A DNA stretch of 64,000 nucleotides, from positions 2,852,001 through 2,916,000 of the forward strand of contig OX637794.1 of the NCBI GenBank assembly GCA_951802425.1, in the 5' to 3' direction. A program made the translations under genes and the position numbers. This DNA is from Clavaria fumosa. Lineage: Eukaryota > Basidiomycota > Agaricomycetes > Agaricales > Clavariaceae. This document shows positions 24,384 through 37,097 of this stretch, one piece after another. The notes under the pieces were generated by a model. It was not told where the DNA came from, searched no databases, and saw only the letters and a list, made by a program, of their open reading frames with translations. Numbering within the stretch: position 1 is the first letter of the stretch; the number at the start of each line of letters is the position of its first letter.

Positions 24384-25843
24384 TCAGCTCATCATCATCA
24401 AGAACCCGCCGTTACCCGCGCCTCCAACGCCGATGGGCGAGCTCATGTGCTGCTTCATCATTATGGCGTCTGCGATCGAGCCTTCGCTGCGCCGGCACCA
24501 CGCTCCCGGAGCGGAGGGCATTTGCAAGCTTCGTGCGCTCAACCTGGGGATGCCGAAATCAGACAGATCTTCGACGGTTGGCGCGAGCTCGTAGTGGCCA
24601 GGCGAGGCCTCGCGGGTACTCCTTCCAGACCCGATGGACGAGGCGTCGTCCCTTTCTGGGCTGCCGTACAAATGACCCATGCCGTGCATGGGATGCACAT
24701 GCTGTTGGTGCTGTCTCTGGAAATTGTCGTAGTATGGCGCGCCAGAGGGGTCAGTGAAGGAATTCGAAGCGTTGCTGGTGGCGGAGGTGGGACTTGACAT
24801 GACGGGCGAGATGTACCCTCGTCCTTGAATGGTTGGCTGCTGGTGGCTTTGCGTGGGGCCGAGGAACGCATCCCAGGCACCTTTAGAGAGCTCTTGGGGC
24901 AATTGCGGGACCTGGTGCATGAAGAGCGATCCGCCGTCGAGTCCCTGCACTTGGGTCTCGTACACTGACGCCATAGCAGGGTTCTCGAATGACACGGACG
25001 GCGCATTGGATGTGATGAAGGGCCCATTCTGCGGACGCTGGATGCCCTGCGTCGGCATGTTGTGCGAAGTGAAAGGGGTGGGGACGTTAACGTTCAGCAT
25101 GGAAATGTTGCCGTGAGACGACCGCGGGTCGTCCCCCTCCTCAAAACCAAGCTGAGGAGCGCCGGCGAAATCATCCTCAGGGTCGTCGAAGCCATCGTGG
25201 CTGTGGGTGATTTCCTCGTCTTCGTCGGCGATGGAAGCGAGCACTTCGATTTCGCCGCTGAGGACCATGGTGAAACCTTCTCCTCGGACAGGCTCTTCCA
25301 AGCGGGGTAGGCCGGCACGGTCACGCCACTCGTTGAGCTCTCGGCGCAGAGCGTCCGACTCAAGCTTCAAGAGGCGGAGCTCGCGAGACGCCAAAAGGCG
25401 GTGGCGGCGAGAGGCGTGGATGTGCGCGATGGAAGAGTTTACGATGGAGCTCTTAGAAGGCCGCCTGATCTGAGACAAGTTCGGCAAGAGAGCTGCGAGA
25501 TCCTGTGTCCGGTTTGAGTAAGCACTGGGCTGGGAAAACAATTCATGAGAGCACTACTGACCAAGAACCTGCCATTGAGGGTCTCCCTGCGCTGGCGCTC
25601 TACAGCATTGTGGGTGGCGCGGCGCTCGGCAGTATTCGCCCTGCGGCTCGGCTTCCTCTTGAGGGGAGAATTCGAAGCTGGCTGAGCAGCAACAGAATTC
25701 GAATTGGGATCCGCGGATGCGGAGAGGCCCATAATCTGCATATCGGGCGAGATGGGGGTGCAAGGAAGGTAAGAAGAGTCGTCCGAGCCAGGAGAGTGTC
25801 CGGCGGCGGGAGGAGTCAACGGGATATTGAGAGTCGTTGTCAT
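24384..25843 (-). CDS. Basic helix-loop-helix transcription factor
   Basis: Two exons (25843-25562 and 25502-24384; 59-nt intron with GTCAGT donor) encode 466 residues. After a proline/serine-rich start, residues ~68-125 form the bHLH domain. The basic region is ATHNAVERQRRETLNGRF, with the His-Glu-Arg trio typical of E-box (CANNTG) binders; helix 1 is FLDLAALLPNL and helix 2 is SKSSIVNSSIAHIHASRRHR. A leucine-bearing stretch (LLASRELRLLKLESDALRRE) continues as a coiled coil, a bHLH-zipper-like layout. The long C-terminal half is low-complexity, rich in Ser, Pro, Gln and Gly, with an acidic patch (ADEDEE) that could activate transcription. It dimerises and acts in the nucleus; targets are unknown. 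A relation to the yeast Ino2/Ino4 inositol regulators cannot be decided by eye. Confidence 0.9.
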
Positions 25844-27929
25844 CGCAAATGACGGGTAAGTCTAGCGCAACTTTGGGTATTTTCAAAAGAACTAAAAAAC
25901 GGTGGAAAGGTTAAATCGGGGGCAAGGGAAGATCCTAGTATGGGTCGAAAGGAGTTTCGGGGAGGGTATTCGTTGTTTTGATAATTTTTTTTGAATATAG
26001 AAGCAATGAGGGTACGCGATTGGCTCAGCGGATTCCCTATTGCTGAAGAGTGTTGGTTACAGTGGTGGTTGCGAAGCGCTTTGAGAGTCAGAGTACGCGA
26101 GCTAGGCTCAAGCGTACAGCTGATGGGTCCTTTGGCGTTGGGTCGGAATAGATGAGGCCGACAAGGGTCGCGAGCTCTGTGACGTGGATCGAGTCGATGA
26201 GCACGGGCGCTTTGGCCGATAAGGACGACAATGAAATGTATACATACTCCAGGCGGTATCCTTGTTACGGCGGGGGGGGATTTAGGCGGGAGAGGGGGGG
26301 AGGGAAGAATCTAACAGGACGGTCAAAGGACCATGCAAGGGGGGTGTGGGGAAAGAAGAGAAGAGAAAAGAGCGGACCTGCAGTGCGACTTTTTCAAAGG
26401 CGAAGACTCGGCAAATGCCGTTGATGGATTATTTTTTAAAAAATGATTTTTTCTTAATAATATTTTTTTACTCTCACGCTTGACATGTATTTATTTGTAT
26501 TTGTGGCTGACCCTCGGCTTTGCGGCGTCATTCCCTCATGTCCCTCTCCTCGTAGGCCAACACTCGGTGGACGGAAAAGCGAAAATGTCGCCCTAGCTAC
26601 ATACAACACAGCAAAAAACACTAGCGCTATGTCTGTGCGTGCATAAAACTTTACTTTGGAGATCTGTGGGTAGCTGTATCCACACGGATGGAATTAATCA
26701 TCTGATCTCCAGGACAGCCGTGCCTTGAGATGCACGGAATCCGAGATTTCATTCAGTACGCCCTGCCCCGCCTCCCCATAGGCTGTGGGGCCCGGAAGTC
26801 GTCTGTCCGAGGACACTACTACCAGGCGTAAGCTAAGTGCATCGCATATATATCCTATGTCCCTAGACTAACGTTACGGAAACTTCCATTCCGGATTTTG
26901 ATGGATCCCACCAACTAACGTTACTCTTGGGCTGATGATGATATGATGCCTTATGTCGTAAACCCTTTTTTCCTTGCCGTTTTGATGACAACTCCAATTC
27001 ACTCCGCGGTTGCTTTACGTGCCTGTCTGACCAACATCTGCAAACACCGGCCACGTTGTCCGTTCTCGAGCTGCTAGCGAAAGATTGGCAAGAGGAATGA
27101 CCTCGGATCACTTCACCGCCGTTCCCCTGAAATATACATATTTGCTTAGAGGAAGCGTGCTCAATTTCGGAGCGACCCTGGACGACGCCGCCTCGCGCAG
27201 CGTGAGGCGATCTGCCCGAGTGCTCTCATGGAGCATTTTTACTCGCCATGTGTCTCCTCCGATAATAACATGCCTCCATGTGAAACCTAACCGTTGTACA
27301 GTTGACTGTGCACCTTCCTCGCTCAATCATCAGACCACGGAAATCACGCGCCGTTCCGCCACCTATAACCGCCCCAGCTATGCAATCCAATCACTTGCGC
27401 CGCCCCATAACACACAAAAACCAAGGTGACGCTCAATTACTCTCGCCCGACAACACTCCGGGCCTACTCGCAGCCGGTTTGAGAGGCTGTGCGTGGGGCT
27501 GATGCCCTGTGCCACGCATTACAAAGTTCACCGGTGCCTCGGCTCCAGGATCCGATGAACTGGTCCTGTTGTGGTGCTTTCTTTGTCGCCATTCAATCAA
27601 TCAAGGAGCGATGGCACCCGTTGAGGGCTCAATTCGATTCCAAGGATAGCGTACCTCTCGCACATCATGCATTATTGAGCAGGCCCTCGGTCCGATCGAG
27701 GTGGACCAGACAAAGGCAGTGCCTAATGCCCAAGAAATGAAAGCAACAAGATTGATCATGATCAAGGCGCGCTCGTGGAATGCGGAATCTACCGCGACCA
27801 CTGGTCCCGGCGGCAATGGCAGTGACGATTAAATCGAGCGCAACGCCACGGACACACGGAGCCGGTTTCTTGACCAAAAGACTCTTCACACTGCAGAGAA
27901 CGAGAAGACATGTCGTCGCGAACTCATAA
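25844..27929. promoter_or_regulatory. 2.1-kb upstream region of the bHLH gene; no further gene recognised
   Basis: Begins with the bHLH 5' flank (T/A-rich at 25985-26000 and 26425-26475) and ends at the SF3B2 stop. Open frames at 27085-27429 (+) and 27601-27816 (-) have no recognisable motif, start context or splice support. CATGTGAAAC at about 27278 resembles the yeast inositol element but sits near no start codon. Confidence 0.5.
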
Positions 27930-30111
27930 TTAGAACTTGAAGTCTTTACTCTTCCTCCCGCTCTCCTTGTCCATTTTCTGCTTTTTCTTAGCCATCTCCT
28001 TTGCAACCATATCTGAGAGATCTTCCTTTCCCCCAGGGACACCAGCGGTTCCCTTCGCCTGCGCCTCGTACTTTCGCTTGAGCTCCTGCTCGGAGAGCCC
28101 TTCCAACTCCCCAGCGTCCAAAGAGACGTCCACCCCACCCGTCTTCCTCTGAACGTAAGAAACAGAACCCCATAAGTCAGTCAGTCGGGCTAAGCGCACT
28201 GGAATGCCATGTGGCAAAGAGCGCGCGCGCGTACGCACCTTATTCCCTCGTTCGTCACCTAACACAGGTATGGGCGCCGCAGAAACAGCGCTCACGTCGT
28301 AAGCCCTGTCGCTGCCCATCAACCCTCTCACCGTGGTCTGCTTCTCCGGCACGACCTGGTACAGTGATCGCGGTCCGCCGTTGGTGCTGCCGTCGCCCAT
28401 CTCACGCGCGAAAGTCGTGCTCGTCTTACGCAGCTCGAGGAAGTCAGGCGTCTCGAGCCCGCCGGCGACGGTCGACACCACGCTCGTCATCCCAGACGGC
28501 GTCTCCAGACCGGAAGGCGTCTGGATGCCGTCTTGGGAAGGCGTTGCCTCGGCCTCTTCATCAGCCTCTTCCTCCTCCTCTTCCTCCCCCTCCTCTTCAT
28601 CTTTGGATGAAAATATGATGTGGTGAGCAATGGACAACAAAGACATAGGTGAGACACACCTTCGGGCTCAAGCTCGCCCCAAAGGTTTTTGTCCACCGGC
28701 GCGCCCATCTGGAAGAAATGAGCAAGGGTTGACAAGTAGATGATGACAGACGTACGTCGTCGTTGGTGACTTTGGGCAGAACACCGAAAACATCGCCATA
28801 CAGTGGGCGATTGTACTCGTCAAGTGGAGGCTTCCCCCAGCCGCCTGGGTGGAATCCCCATTGAGCGCTGCGCGGGCAGTTCGGTTAATCCGCGGGGGGG
28901 TGGCAGAAGCATTTGATAAAGGTCTCACCCTTCAGGGATCGGTGCATTGAGACCGGGAATTCGCAAGGTCGGATAGCTTGGCGGTGGACCAAACCGTTGC
29001 ATGCTGATCAGCCACGGTGGAGGAGCGAGGGGAGGAATAGAAAGCGCTTCGACTAGTTCAGGCGATAGATCGCCTGGCTTTTTCTCCCTCAACGACGTCT
29101 CAAACTCTTTTCCTTCGTAATACCTATGTACAACCGCGTCGAGGGCAAATGAGCGAGGGTACAGAATGTGATAAGCAAGGCCTACGTACATCTCGCCGAA
29201 ACCAGTGACCAATGGTTTTGTTTGGAATTTGAAGAATGCGTCATGAAGCTTTTGGTAATCGATGTCGATTTTACCCATCTTCGGCTGTACACGCTCCCGC
29301 GTTTTTGCCTTAAGAGACATGTTTGCCTCCTTCTCCTTGACCGCGTCGCGCATGGTAGCAATCCCGGTGTCGGCGATATACGAAGGCAGCTGAAACGGAG
29401 GTTTTTCTATTCCACGTTTACCCTGAAGATAGTCCCGTTTGGCACTCCAGTGGTTGGGTATCGGGACCGTGTTGCGATGACTTTTGAGGTGCAGGAGGAG
29501 GCGCGGATCAGCGGCCGTGACGTCAGTCCACTCGACGACTTCAGGTTTCTTGACGAGCTGCTTGAGCTCTGCCACCGTAAGGCGGGCCAGTTTTCGCTGC
29601 TTCTTTTTCGAGAGAGGTTTCTTTTCCGTATCTGAGGCACCAGAGTCTGATGCCATGTCGTCGTCGGAGTAGATGATTTCGCCCTTGGAAGGTTTGTCGG
29701 CCTTGCCGACCTGAACAGCAGAGAAATAGTGAGCATGAGTTCATACTATTAGACACAGATAAACAATGACCGCACCGACGTCTCCTCAGGAGGCAGCTGA
29801 AAGCGTGCAAAAACATCGGAAAATGCTTCATGCAAGAAGTCGGGGAGATCCAACTGCTCGGAGACGTACTCCACGTTGTGACTGGGGGATTTCTCATTTC
29901 TTTCTACTTCAGGGTCTTCGTCACGTTCGCGAACCTGCGACACCATGTCGGTTGATGAGTTCGCTAGCCCAAGGAGTGGACTCACTTGATCTGACGAGAC
30001 GACTTTCCGTTGCCTCAGCTTGGCACGCCGTCTCTGGTTCTTGGATAAATGCTGTGTAGTAGCATTAGAAACCACACCATTGAGAATAGGCGTGGTGAGA
30101 ATGGCTGCCAT
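27930..30111 (-). CDS. CUS1: Splicing factor 3B subunit 2 (SAP145/Cus1)
   Basis: Subunit of the U2 snRNP SF3b complex, which holds U2 on the branch point in the nucleus. Exon 1 is 30111-29776 (112 codons); a 65-nt intron leads to the main exon (about 29710-28925), followed by several shorter exons. Landmarks: SKNQRRRAKLRQRK near the start, then the DUF382 core (VKKPEVVEWTDVTAADPRLL, HLKSHRNTVPIPNHWSAKRD, LQGKRGIEKPPFQLP) and the proline-rich PSP region (APPPWLISMQRFGPPPSYP, LRIPGLNAPIPEG, WGFHPGGWGKPPLDE, PLYGDVFG, LWGELEPE). It ends with an acidic Glu-rich run, TPSGLETPSG and a lysine-rich tail (KEMAKKKQKMDKESGRKSK). All family blocks are present in order, so the gene should be functional. 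Start ATG 30111 is chosen because upstream codons do not look like family sequence. Confidence 0.93.
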
Positions 30112-30412
30112 AAGAATTACCAGCAAGTCCAAACGAAGGTTCAAGGCGGGAGCGAGGGCAAGAGCACTTCGTAAGCAGGCCGTGAGGTCACCACTGTCGG
30201 ATTTCGGAGTCGGTGAACAAACAACCTCAGCACCTACTACAGTCCACGCGGGGTAGAAGAGCCGATAGTGTATATGGGTTTCAATCCAACACATGTTGGG
30301 TGTATTTATCAACAGCAGAGTCTCAAGAATATACAGCAATCAGTTGAATGACCGCCTCAGTTAGCGAACTTATTCGACAGCTTGTTGAAAAGCTTTGTCT
30401 GCTACAGGATAT

Positions 30413-32211
30413 TTACCAGATTCTCGCTTCCAAGAGGAGATCGCTGCTTCCCTCGAGGCCGAGACACGCCTTTAAGAACGCCTCGAGGGCATTGCGTTGT
30501 CTGCCGAGGCTATTGATAACACCAGTACCTTTATCTGGGAGTTAGCAACAGAAAATTACAGAACGCGGTTACAACTGACCTGGCTTGACCACGGGGGCCT
30601 TGAGCATGTAGGAAAGGAGTGAAAGGACTGGATGAAGCGGTGCAAAATCGCCTTGTGCTACGCGACGATACTTGACGCGCGTCAAAAACTCAGTCAGGAT
30701 CGTGAGATCGAGAATGAGCGGTACGGCCAAAAGGGAATCCTGCAAAAATTATGAATCAACAAATTTTCCAGAGTTGTGAGGCAGAGCACACTTCGCATTC
30801 GTTGAAGATATTGATGGTTGACCGACCACCGCAGAAAATCTCCGAATAATATTCATCGATTGCTCGTTTAGAGTCACCGACCGCTGGAACATACTTGATG
30901 ACGACGGTGTGATCGGGATGTTCGCCTTTGACGCCTTTTTCGGACGTCTTATAGAGCAATGGGTTTGCGCTGACCATATCATCGACAACAGAACTTTTGC
31001 TGATCTCCTTGCTCTTGAACTGGGGCTCTGCGGAAAGATTCCGCCCATCATTATTGCCAAGATGGTTGTACGAGGTGATGGAGAGGGGTTTGATTCCAGC
31101 ATTCACAAGAAATTCAACTAAGGCGGACTTGAGCTTTGTCTGTCCTGATTTGAGGTCGTCACCACCAATGAATGACTGATGGTGTTCTGCAAGTTCGACA
31201 ACGCCTGGTACGAATGTGTTTTGGGGTGCCCCATTGATGAATGGTTCACCCTCCAAGATAGCGGCTACAGCGAAGATGGTTGAAGGTGAAACTTCGGGAT
31301 GAGACGTCGTGATTGCCGCGAGCAAATGATCAGCGGTGTCATTTGTGCCAGGGATGATGTCCGCATATCGCTCGGTGTTGGCTGTCCAGAACACGATGAC
31401 GCGGTCGAGGCCATGTTCCTTCTTGAACCGTCGAATATCGCCCCGAATGTGTTCAAGGTGGGCCTGCTTGTCATTCCCCGAAACGACATTGTCGGCACGA
31501 CTCTCTTGATTGGCTGCAATGAAGTCAGGATAATAAATGGAGGGGAGAGGTTTCCCCATCGACCGCATGTAAGGAATAAGCTGGCGTTGCAGATCATAGT
31601 CCAGCACCCTCGCGCGACGCATGGCTTCATCCATGGTAACACCGGAGATATCCCAGCCCCCCAAGACTAAATCGTTAGGATGGACCATTGGAAGAAGGTC
31701 AGAAACAGGGACGTGCATTTCCTTGCCGGTGCCGATTTCGTTGCCGATGCGCATAGTAGAGGCGCGAAGAAGAGAGCCTATATAATTCGGCGATTGCTCG
31801 CCGTCCTTGGTCTGCCAGCTGATGCCGTGCCGATTGGCAAGGACCGTAGCGCAAAGAGTTGAGCCATTGTTCCCACCAATACCAATCATCATAAGCCTGT
31901 TCACGACAAAAAGTCAAGCAGTTGGTTGTAGTGAGGAAAAACAAACGATACCCAGTTTTGCCAACTGCGCGAACGGTCTGGAATTGGAACTGCTCAACGG
32001 TAGGAGAAACGATGTGTTGGCCATTGATAACCTGAACTTGGGCCCCACGGCTCCAGAAATCGGAGGTGATATGTTCATCGGTATACGTAGTATTTTCAGA
32101 CTGGATAATCAAATTGTTTGTGCGTCGTGCGGCAGAAGGATGGACTTCGACTATTGCTTGGGGGACCACGGAATTGCCGTTTTCCGGCTCGCCGTGATAA
32201 GTCTGAGGCAT
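30413..32211 (-). CDS. INO1: Inositol-3-phosphate synthase
   Basis: Converts glucose 6-phosphate to 1D-myo-inositol 3-phosphate with bound NAD, the entry step of inositol and phosphatidylinositol synthesis, in the cytosol. Four exons (32211-31952, 31896-30792, 30739-30580, 30534-30413) give 548 residues, close to the yeast enzyme. Motifs: [10 protein letters not shown] near residue 45, the NAD-binding [14 protein letters not shown] across the first splice, [38 protein letters not shown], the active-site region [36 protein letters not shown] and [15 protein letters not shown]. Exons 3 and 4 carry the C-terminal [11 protein letters not shown] and [11 protein letters not shown]. No damage seen. 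Next to SF3B2 on the same strand; the bHLH gene lies 4.6 kb further along. Confidence 0.95.
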
Positions 32212-33133
32212 CGCTCGTACGACAGTCGATAGAAAGTTGGAGAGGATGAAGAGATTTGGTTTTAATGAGTAGTGATGAAACCGGCTGCCGTGTGCTTGGA
32301 ACCTCTATGGGGATTGTGCCTACTGCCCAGCTGGTTAGAGTACATGCAAAGACAGCGTGAACCTGGGAAGGAAGAGTCGAGGAAGGTCGAAAGACGAAGG
32401 TTTCCATGGTCGGACCATTATCTTCTCTTCTCTTACACATTCACGTAAGCAGAACGGTTGTCACGGCCCGATGTAGCCAGGGCTGATGAGGCCATATCTC
32501 CCACTTCACGCTCACGCCTTATGAGAAGGATTATAATTATTACACAACAGATAACCAAGTGATTGCGCCATGTCTTGGGGTCGAGGCATATACAGTATAT
32601 CTCTTGCAATGCACAAACCCAACCCTTGTTTGCTATCTGCCAGACTCACTTTCTTTGTGTTTGTTGTTGCCCAATACAACTTCTACTAGGTTCCTCGTTA
32701 AATGAATTTGATATCAAGCCTCACTTGCACCACAGAGGCCACTGGAATTTCCACACAGAGATTTTGCCTACACTGCTTGACAGAGCCATTTACTGGTTTT
32801 TTTTTACCATTAGACTCCTATTGGGGCTTTGCCCTATGTCGGAGTATGCTACTGGGTTGTACATTCTTTTGTATTCTAGTGTATGTCTTAGCAAAGGCTT
32901 TGGGTCACTTAGCAAGCACCATTGCGCATATGTGTTTGAAATTACTTATAAGGGGGTCAGAGCCAGGTGTGTTAAAAACCCCCAGTGGGGGAAAAGCTAC
33001 TGGATGCCATGCAAAGCTGTACTAAAACCTTGGCACCTTCTGGGGTTTGGGTGTATGTCTCATTCGGTGCTGTCCTGGGTGTTGGGTGTGTGGGGGTGTC
33101 CAAATTTATCCACTCTCTTGTGAGAACTGAATG
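32212..33133. other. INO1 upstream region and border of the repeat zone
   Basis: 32212-32560 is the INO1 5' flank with a CpG-containing composition. From about 32560 the sequence becomes CpG-poor with no recognised gene, marking the edge of the transposon-rich region. The last 8 bases (ACTGAATG, 33126-33133) are the target duplication of the hAT element. Confidence 0.6.
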
Positions 33134-36100
33134 TAGTGTTGCTGCGGTCCGGTTTGGTTCGGTTCATACAGGATTTTGCCGAACCTCAGACTGGACTTTA
33201 GGTCCGGTTCAGGCAAGTGTCTGAACTTTGAACCAGACTTCATCAAACCTAATTATCAGTCCGGTTCAGGGTTCAGGGACCTCTGAACCTTGAACCGAAC
33301 CTAAGTATGCACAAAATTATTCTACTGGATATGCACAAACTAGATCTCTTCCCCATCATCGTCCAGAATGTCCATAGAATCCATAAGCACCTGGTAATGC
33401 ACTTCTGCTTGGTCTGCAGCCTGAAGGTGACCATTGCGATAGGCACTCTTCAAGATTTGTAGTGCCTCAAAGACCAGAGGTGAGAGCCGGTTGCATTGCT
33501 TTGTGTCAGTCAGAGATCCATTTGAAAATGCATGCTCCGAGGGTGTTGCTGAACCCTGAACTGCAAGATAGTCTCTCACAATGTGCAAAAGGATGGGATA
33601 TTGCATAGAATGTTTCTGTGAAGCTGTCAGCTGCTGACAGTGTTTGCTACCTGTTGCGAAACTCACCCCCCACCATGCAACAATGTCATCAACATGATTC
33701 AGCGGAGAATCAAGATACCGCTTCAACTCGTCACGAGGACTTGCCTTGGAGTGGTCAGCAGCCTTCCGAGCATCAACTGCGGCATGCATCCATGAATGTC
33801 CATATTGGGCCTTTGCTGAAGGGACAGCAGCTATGTGTAAACGAGTGTGAGTGGTGTTGGCATGTGTTGGATTGGAAACAGACCTGTTTCAGGCAGGGAA
33901 ATGGGGGCTGGTGAATCAGTTCCACTAGAAATGCGAGCTCGAGAGGTGTAATCATCAAACTGTCCATCTTGTGAGTGAGAATGTAATAGCTGAGGAGTTT
34001 GAAGACACACAACTTGTTCCAACTGGGCAACACCATCTCGGAAGAACTCCGAGTCCCATTTTTCTTCTGCATAAGCCAGCTTCCAGTTTGGATCGAGTGC
34101 TGAAACCACAGGATCAGTCTTTGTTTAATGGCTATAGTGAGAACATACCAAGAGAGATGAAATACACATTTGTGTCATCAGTTTTCCGATACCATTTTGC
34201 AAGGTTCTTGAGGCTGGCATGAATTGCAACCTCAATCTCGTTGAACTTCATGTGATTCGCCATGTTTTCCCATGACTCTTGCAGGAACTCAAGAACTGGG
34301 ATTGTATGCCAGACAGTAGGATTTTTGGAGGCGGAGAATGACTGCTGTGCATTAGCAGGCTCCTGCAGAACTTCACACATCAATGTCATCTTCTCCCACT
34401 TGAGTTTTGAAAGCCGAAAGTCAGTGTACTTCTTCTTCTGAAGGTCAGGAATGTCATCACTAATGTCTGCTAACTGAATAAAGCGATTGACAGCCTGAAG
34501 ATAATCATGATGATGAGCAATGTTTGATGTGAATCAGAGTCATTTACCCACCTTCTGGAGTGTGAGGATTTGATCAAGAAACATAAAAAGTGATGCCCAT
34601 CGTGTCTGCACAAATTGCAGAAGTTCCAGCTCAGGAACATCAGCCTCATGGCAGGTTTGCTTGAAGAATGCCCGGGCCTGAGGGGACTTTTGTATCTGCT
34701 GAACAAGGGCAAGGGCTTTGCCAACTGTATCGGCAACATCAAATGCCTCCTCATCATCATCATCACCACCCTCACAGGTGGCTACCAGGTCAGAGTCCAA
34801 TGCATCTGGGTCGATGTATCGGCCACCATCCACGTGAGCCTTCTGGAGGCTCTCCTGGACCTTCCTGATGACCTTCTTGACAGGTGTTGGAGCGACACTT
34901 GAGATGAAATGGCCTGCACTGAGGTGGAGTGAATGCTCCATGCAACTTCGTATATGTCAGTAGTTGTTTGAGAGGGTGAGTTGTCTTACTCACCAGACTC
35001 GGCACTGGATAGGATCCCAGCGTTCTCCAAATGGGTCAATAATCCTTCCAAACTCTTTCAGTGCTGTGTCATTATTGCTAGCATTGTCAGCCGTGAACCA
35101 ACCAGCCTGAGCTCAGAAGTAAGGATAGAGGTAGCAGGTATTGAGAGCACACACACCTTGTCACAAATTCCATATCGATCAACTGTGCGGACAAGGATGT
35201 TCACCATGTTTGTGCCAGAGTGGTGGCCATCCAAATGCGTGAATGCGAGCTGTTCATTTTTCATCTGCCATTCGTCAGGCTTGTCTTTGCTGCTTGTGAT
35301 ATAATGGCCTGTGATTGAAAGGTAGGGGTTACCACTGTCGGAGGTCCAGGTATCGAAGGTGAAGGAAATCTGTCCTTCAAAATCCTGGGAAAGAATTAGA
35401 TATTGGTGTTGCAGGATATCCAAAGCACGTACTGCAAGGGCTGCCTTCACCTTGGCTTCCGCTGCCTTAGCATGCTCAAGGATCTCCTTACAGAGCTTAG
35501 TTCGATGGGGGATATCCTTGTCAGAGAGAGAAGGGTGAAGGTATGTAAGGAGGCGACGAAAGGGCCCTTTGTCAACCAGGTGGAACGCATTATCCTCAGA
35601 AACGACAAGCTCAGCCACATAGTCAAGAAGTCCTTGCATTGTGAAGGGCAGAATGCGTGGTTGGCGGTCAATGGAACTGTCAAGTGTTTTTTGCCTCTCC
35701 CTGGATTGTCGAGACTAGTCAATCACACTGTCTCAGCTCTAAGCTGAAGCTTACAATCCAGAATGCAAATCTGAGGGTGGAATTGCTTGATCATTGATAG
35801 CTATATTCAGTTTGGCACACCACTCCTTGTAAATTTTAAAGTGGTCCTTGTGCCTGGCAATGTGGGTACGGAGACTAGAGACACTGCCTGAAAAAAAAGT
35901 AGGACTTGCTCGACATGCCCTTGTTTCTGCAGCCTGTTAGATTGCCGCACAAACAGCGGAATATGAAGGACTTACTTGCACACCATGCAATAGTGCCCAG
36001 CCACAGTCTTCCCTGTATCTCCATTAATGTGATTCGTAATCTTGGCAAAGATAGTGCGGATATCTGCAGTGCGCTCTTCCTTAGACTTGGCTCGGCTTGT

Positions 36101-37089
36101 CTTTCATGAGGTCAGAGGGGAATATAATGAATAAGGTCATCATACCTCTCGGTCAACATCCCCGAGCAATTTTGTATCATAACCATTTTCCTTCGGGTCA
36201 TGTAGGCTCTCGACATCAGCATCCTCAAGTTCAGTCACTTCTTCTTCTTCCTCGGAGTCAGGAATCATGCGGCGGGCATGATGGCGAGGTGGGTCCATGC
36301 CAGGACTGCTATTTTTGCGCTTGAGTGGTGCCATCACGTTCTCAGGATCAATTGCTTTCATTGATGGTTGTGGAATGCGAGTAGATCGATGAGATCCCAC
36401 TGTCTTCTCAGCTGGGGGAACCTTCTCAGCTGGGGGAACCTTCATGAAAAAGTGGTCGAGGGTCATCGCAGAGGGTTCACGGCTGGGCGGCATGCTCAAC
36501 CCATCTGTGGCTCCAGTTGATGAGGGTGGGATGGGGTTGATGTCGTCGACATCATCATACCAAATAACCTGAGAAGCATCAAGGAGTTTGCCATCAGTAC
36601 CTTCAGCACAACCATGGGAGGCCATTGTTAATGGTTTGGAGGGTTTCTGCTTACCTTATATATGGGTTTAAATATGGTAGATCATCGGAGGCGGCGTTCA
36701 GAACTTCAAGGCCAAAAAATGAAGGCGCAATGTCAATTACAAATTGAGGAATAACACAAGCAAGTGTAAAACTTACATGGAAACTTTGGAACGGCTAGAT
36801 CGACATTAGTGTGACATGTCATACAGACAGCGATTTGCAAAAGCCTCAAGGGCAGAGGGTTGATGGAGTGGCGATGTCGGTGATGTGACTGATCACGTGT
36901 GAGCTGGTGATCAGCTCGAACGGGTTCAGATGGGTTCAGACAGGTTCGGAAATTACAGTGCCAGCCTGAACCCTGAACTGAACCATAGGTCCAGTTCAGC
37001 CAAAGGGCTGAACTTTGGACTGAACCTCAGTCCAGTTCTCATAGGTTCAGGTTCAAACCTGGGTTCAGAACTGGACTGCAGCAACACTA
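33134..37089 (-). mobile_element. Complete hAT DNA transposon, 3956 bp, probably autonomous
   Basis: Terminal inverted repeats TAGTGTTGCTGCGGTCC and, at the right end, GGACTGCAGCAACACTA (about 17 of 19 matching). A perfect 8-bp target duplication ACTGAATG lies at 33126-33133 and 37090-37097. Both subterminal zones (33150-33310 and 36900-37075) are filled with GGTTCAG, GGTTCGG and GAACC motifs, probable transposase binding sites. The interior encodes a full hAT transposase on the minus strand. Confidence 0.95.
33340..36625 (-). CDS. hAT transposase with BED zinc finger and C-terminal dimerisation domain
   Basis: Catalyses excision and integration of the surrounding element. The start is ATG 36625 (MASHGCAEG). 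The N-terminus is acidic and low-complexity and includes a short duplication (VPPAEK twice). A BED-type zinc finger follows near 36080-35840 (HYCMVCK, intron, then SLRTHIARHKDHFKIYKEW). The RNase H-like core shows FTFDTWTSDSGNPYLS (first Asp), TADNASNND near 35085 (second Asp), CMEHSLHLSAGHF (C..H) and FVQTRWASLF, with candidate Glu in VLEFLQESWE. The C-terminal dimerisation domain carries IVAWWG, intron, then IVRDYLAVQGSATPSEHAFS near 33540. Several introns with normal signals are needed. I saw no stop that cannot be spliced out, but exon edges between 34950 and 33800 are approximate. Confidence 0.85.
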
Positions 37090-37097
37090 ACTGAATG

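Noticed and set aside
27278..27287. CATGTGAAAC as an inositol-responsive UAS
   Set aside because: It lies about 1.4 kb upstream of the bHLH start and far from INO1; one 10-base near-match in 64 kb is expected by chance. I did not see one directly upstream of INO1.
27601..27816. 71-codon minus-strand frame with a hydrophobic stretch as a small membrane protein
   Set aside because: Just downstream of the SF3B2 stop, probably 3' flank; no recognisable family and no second exon found.
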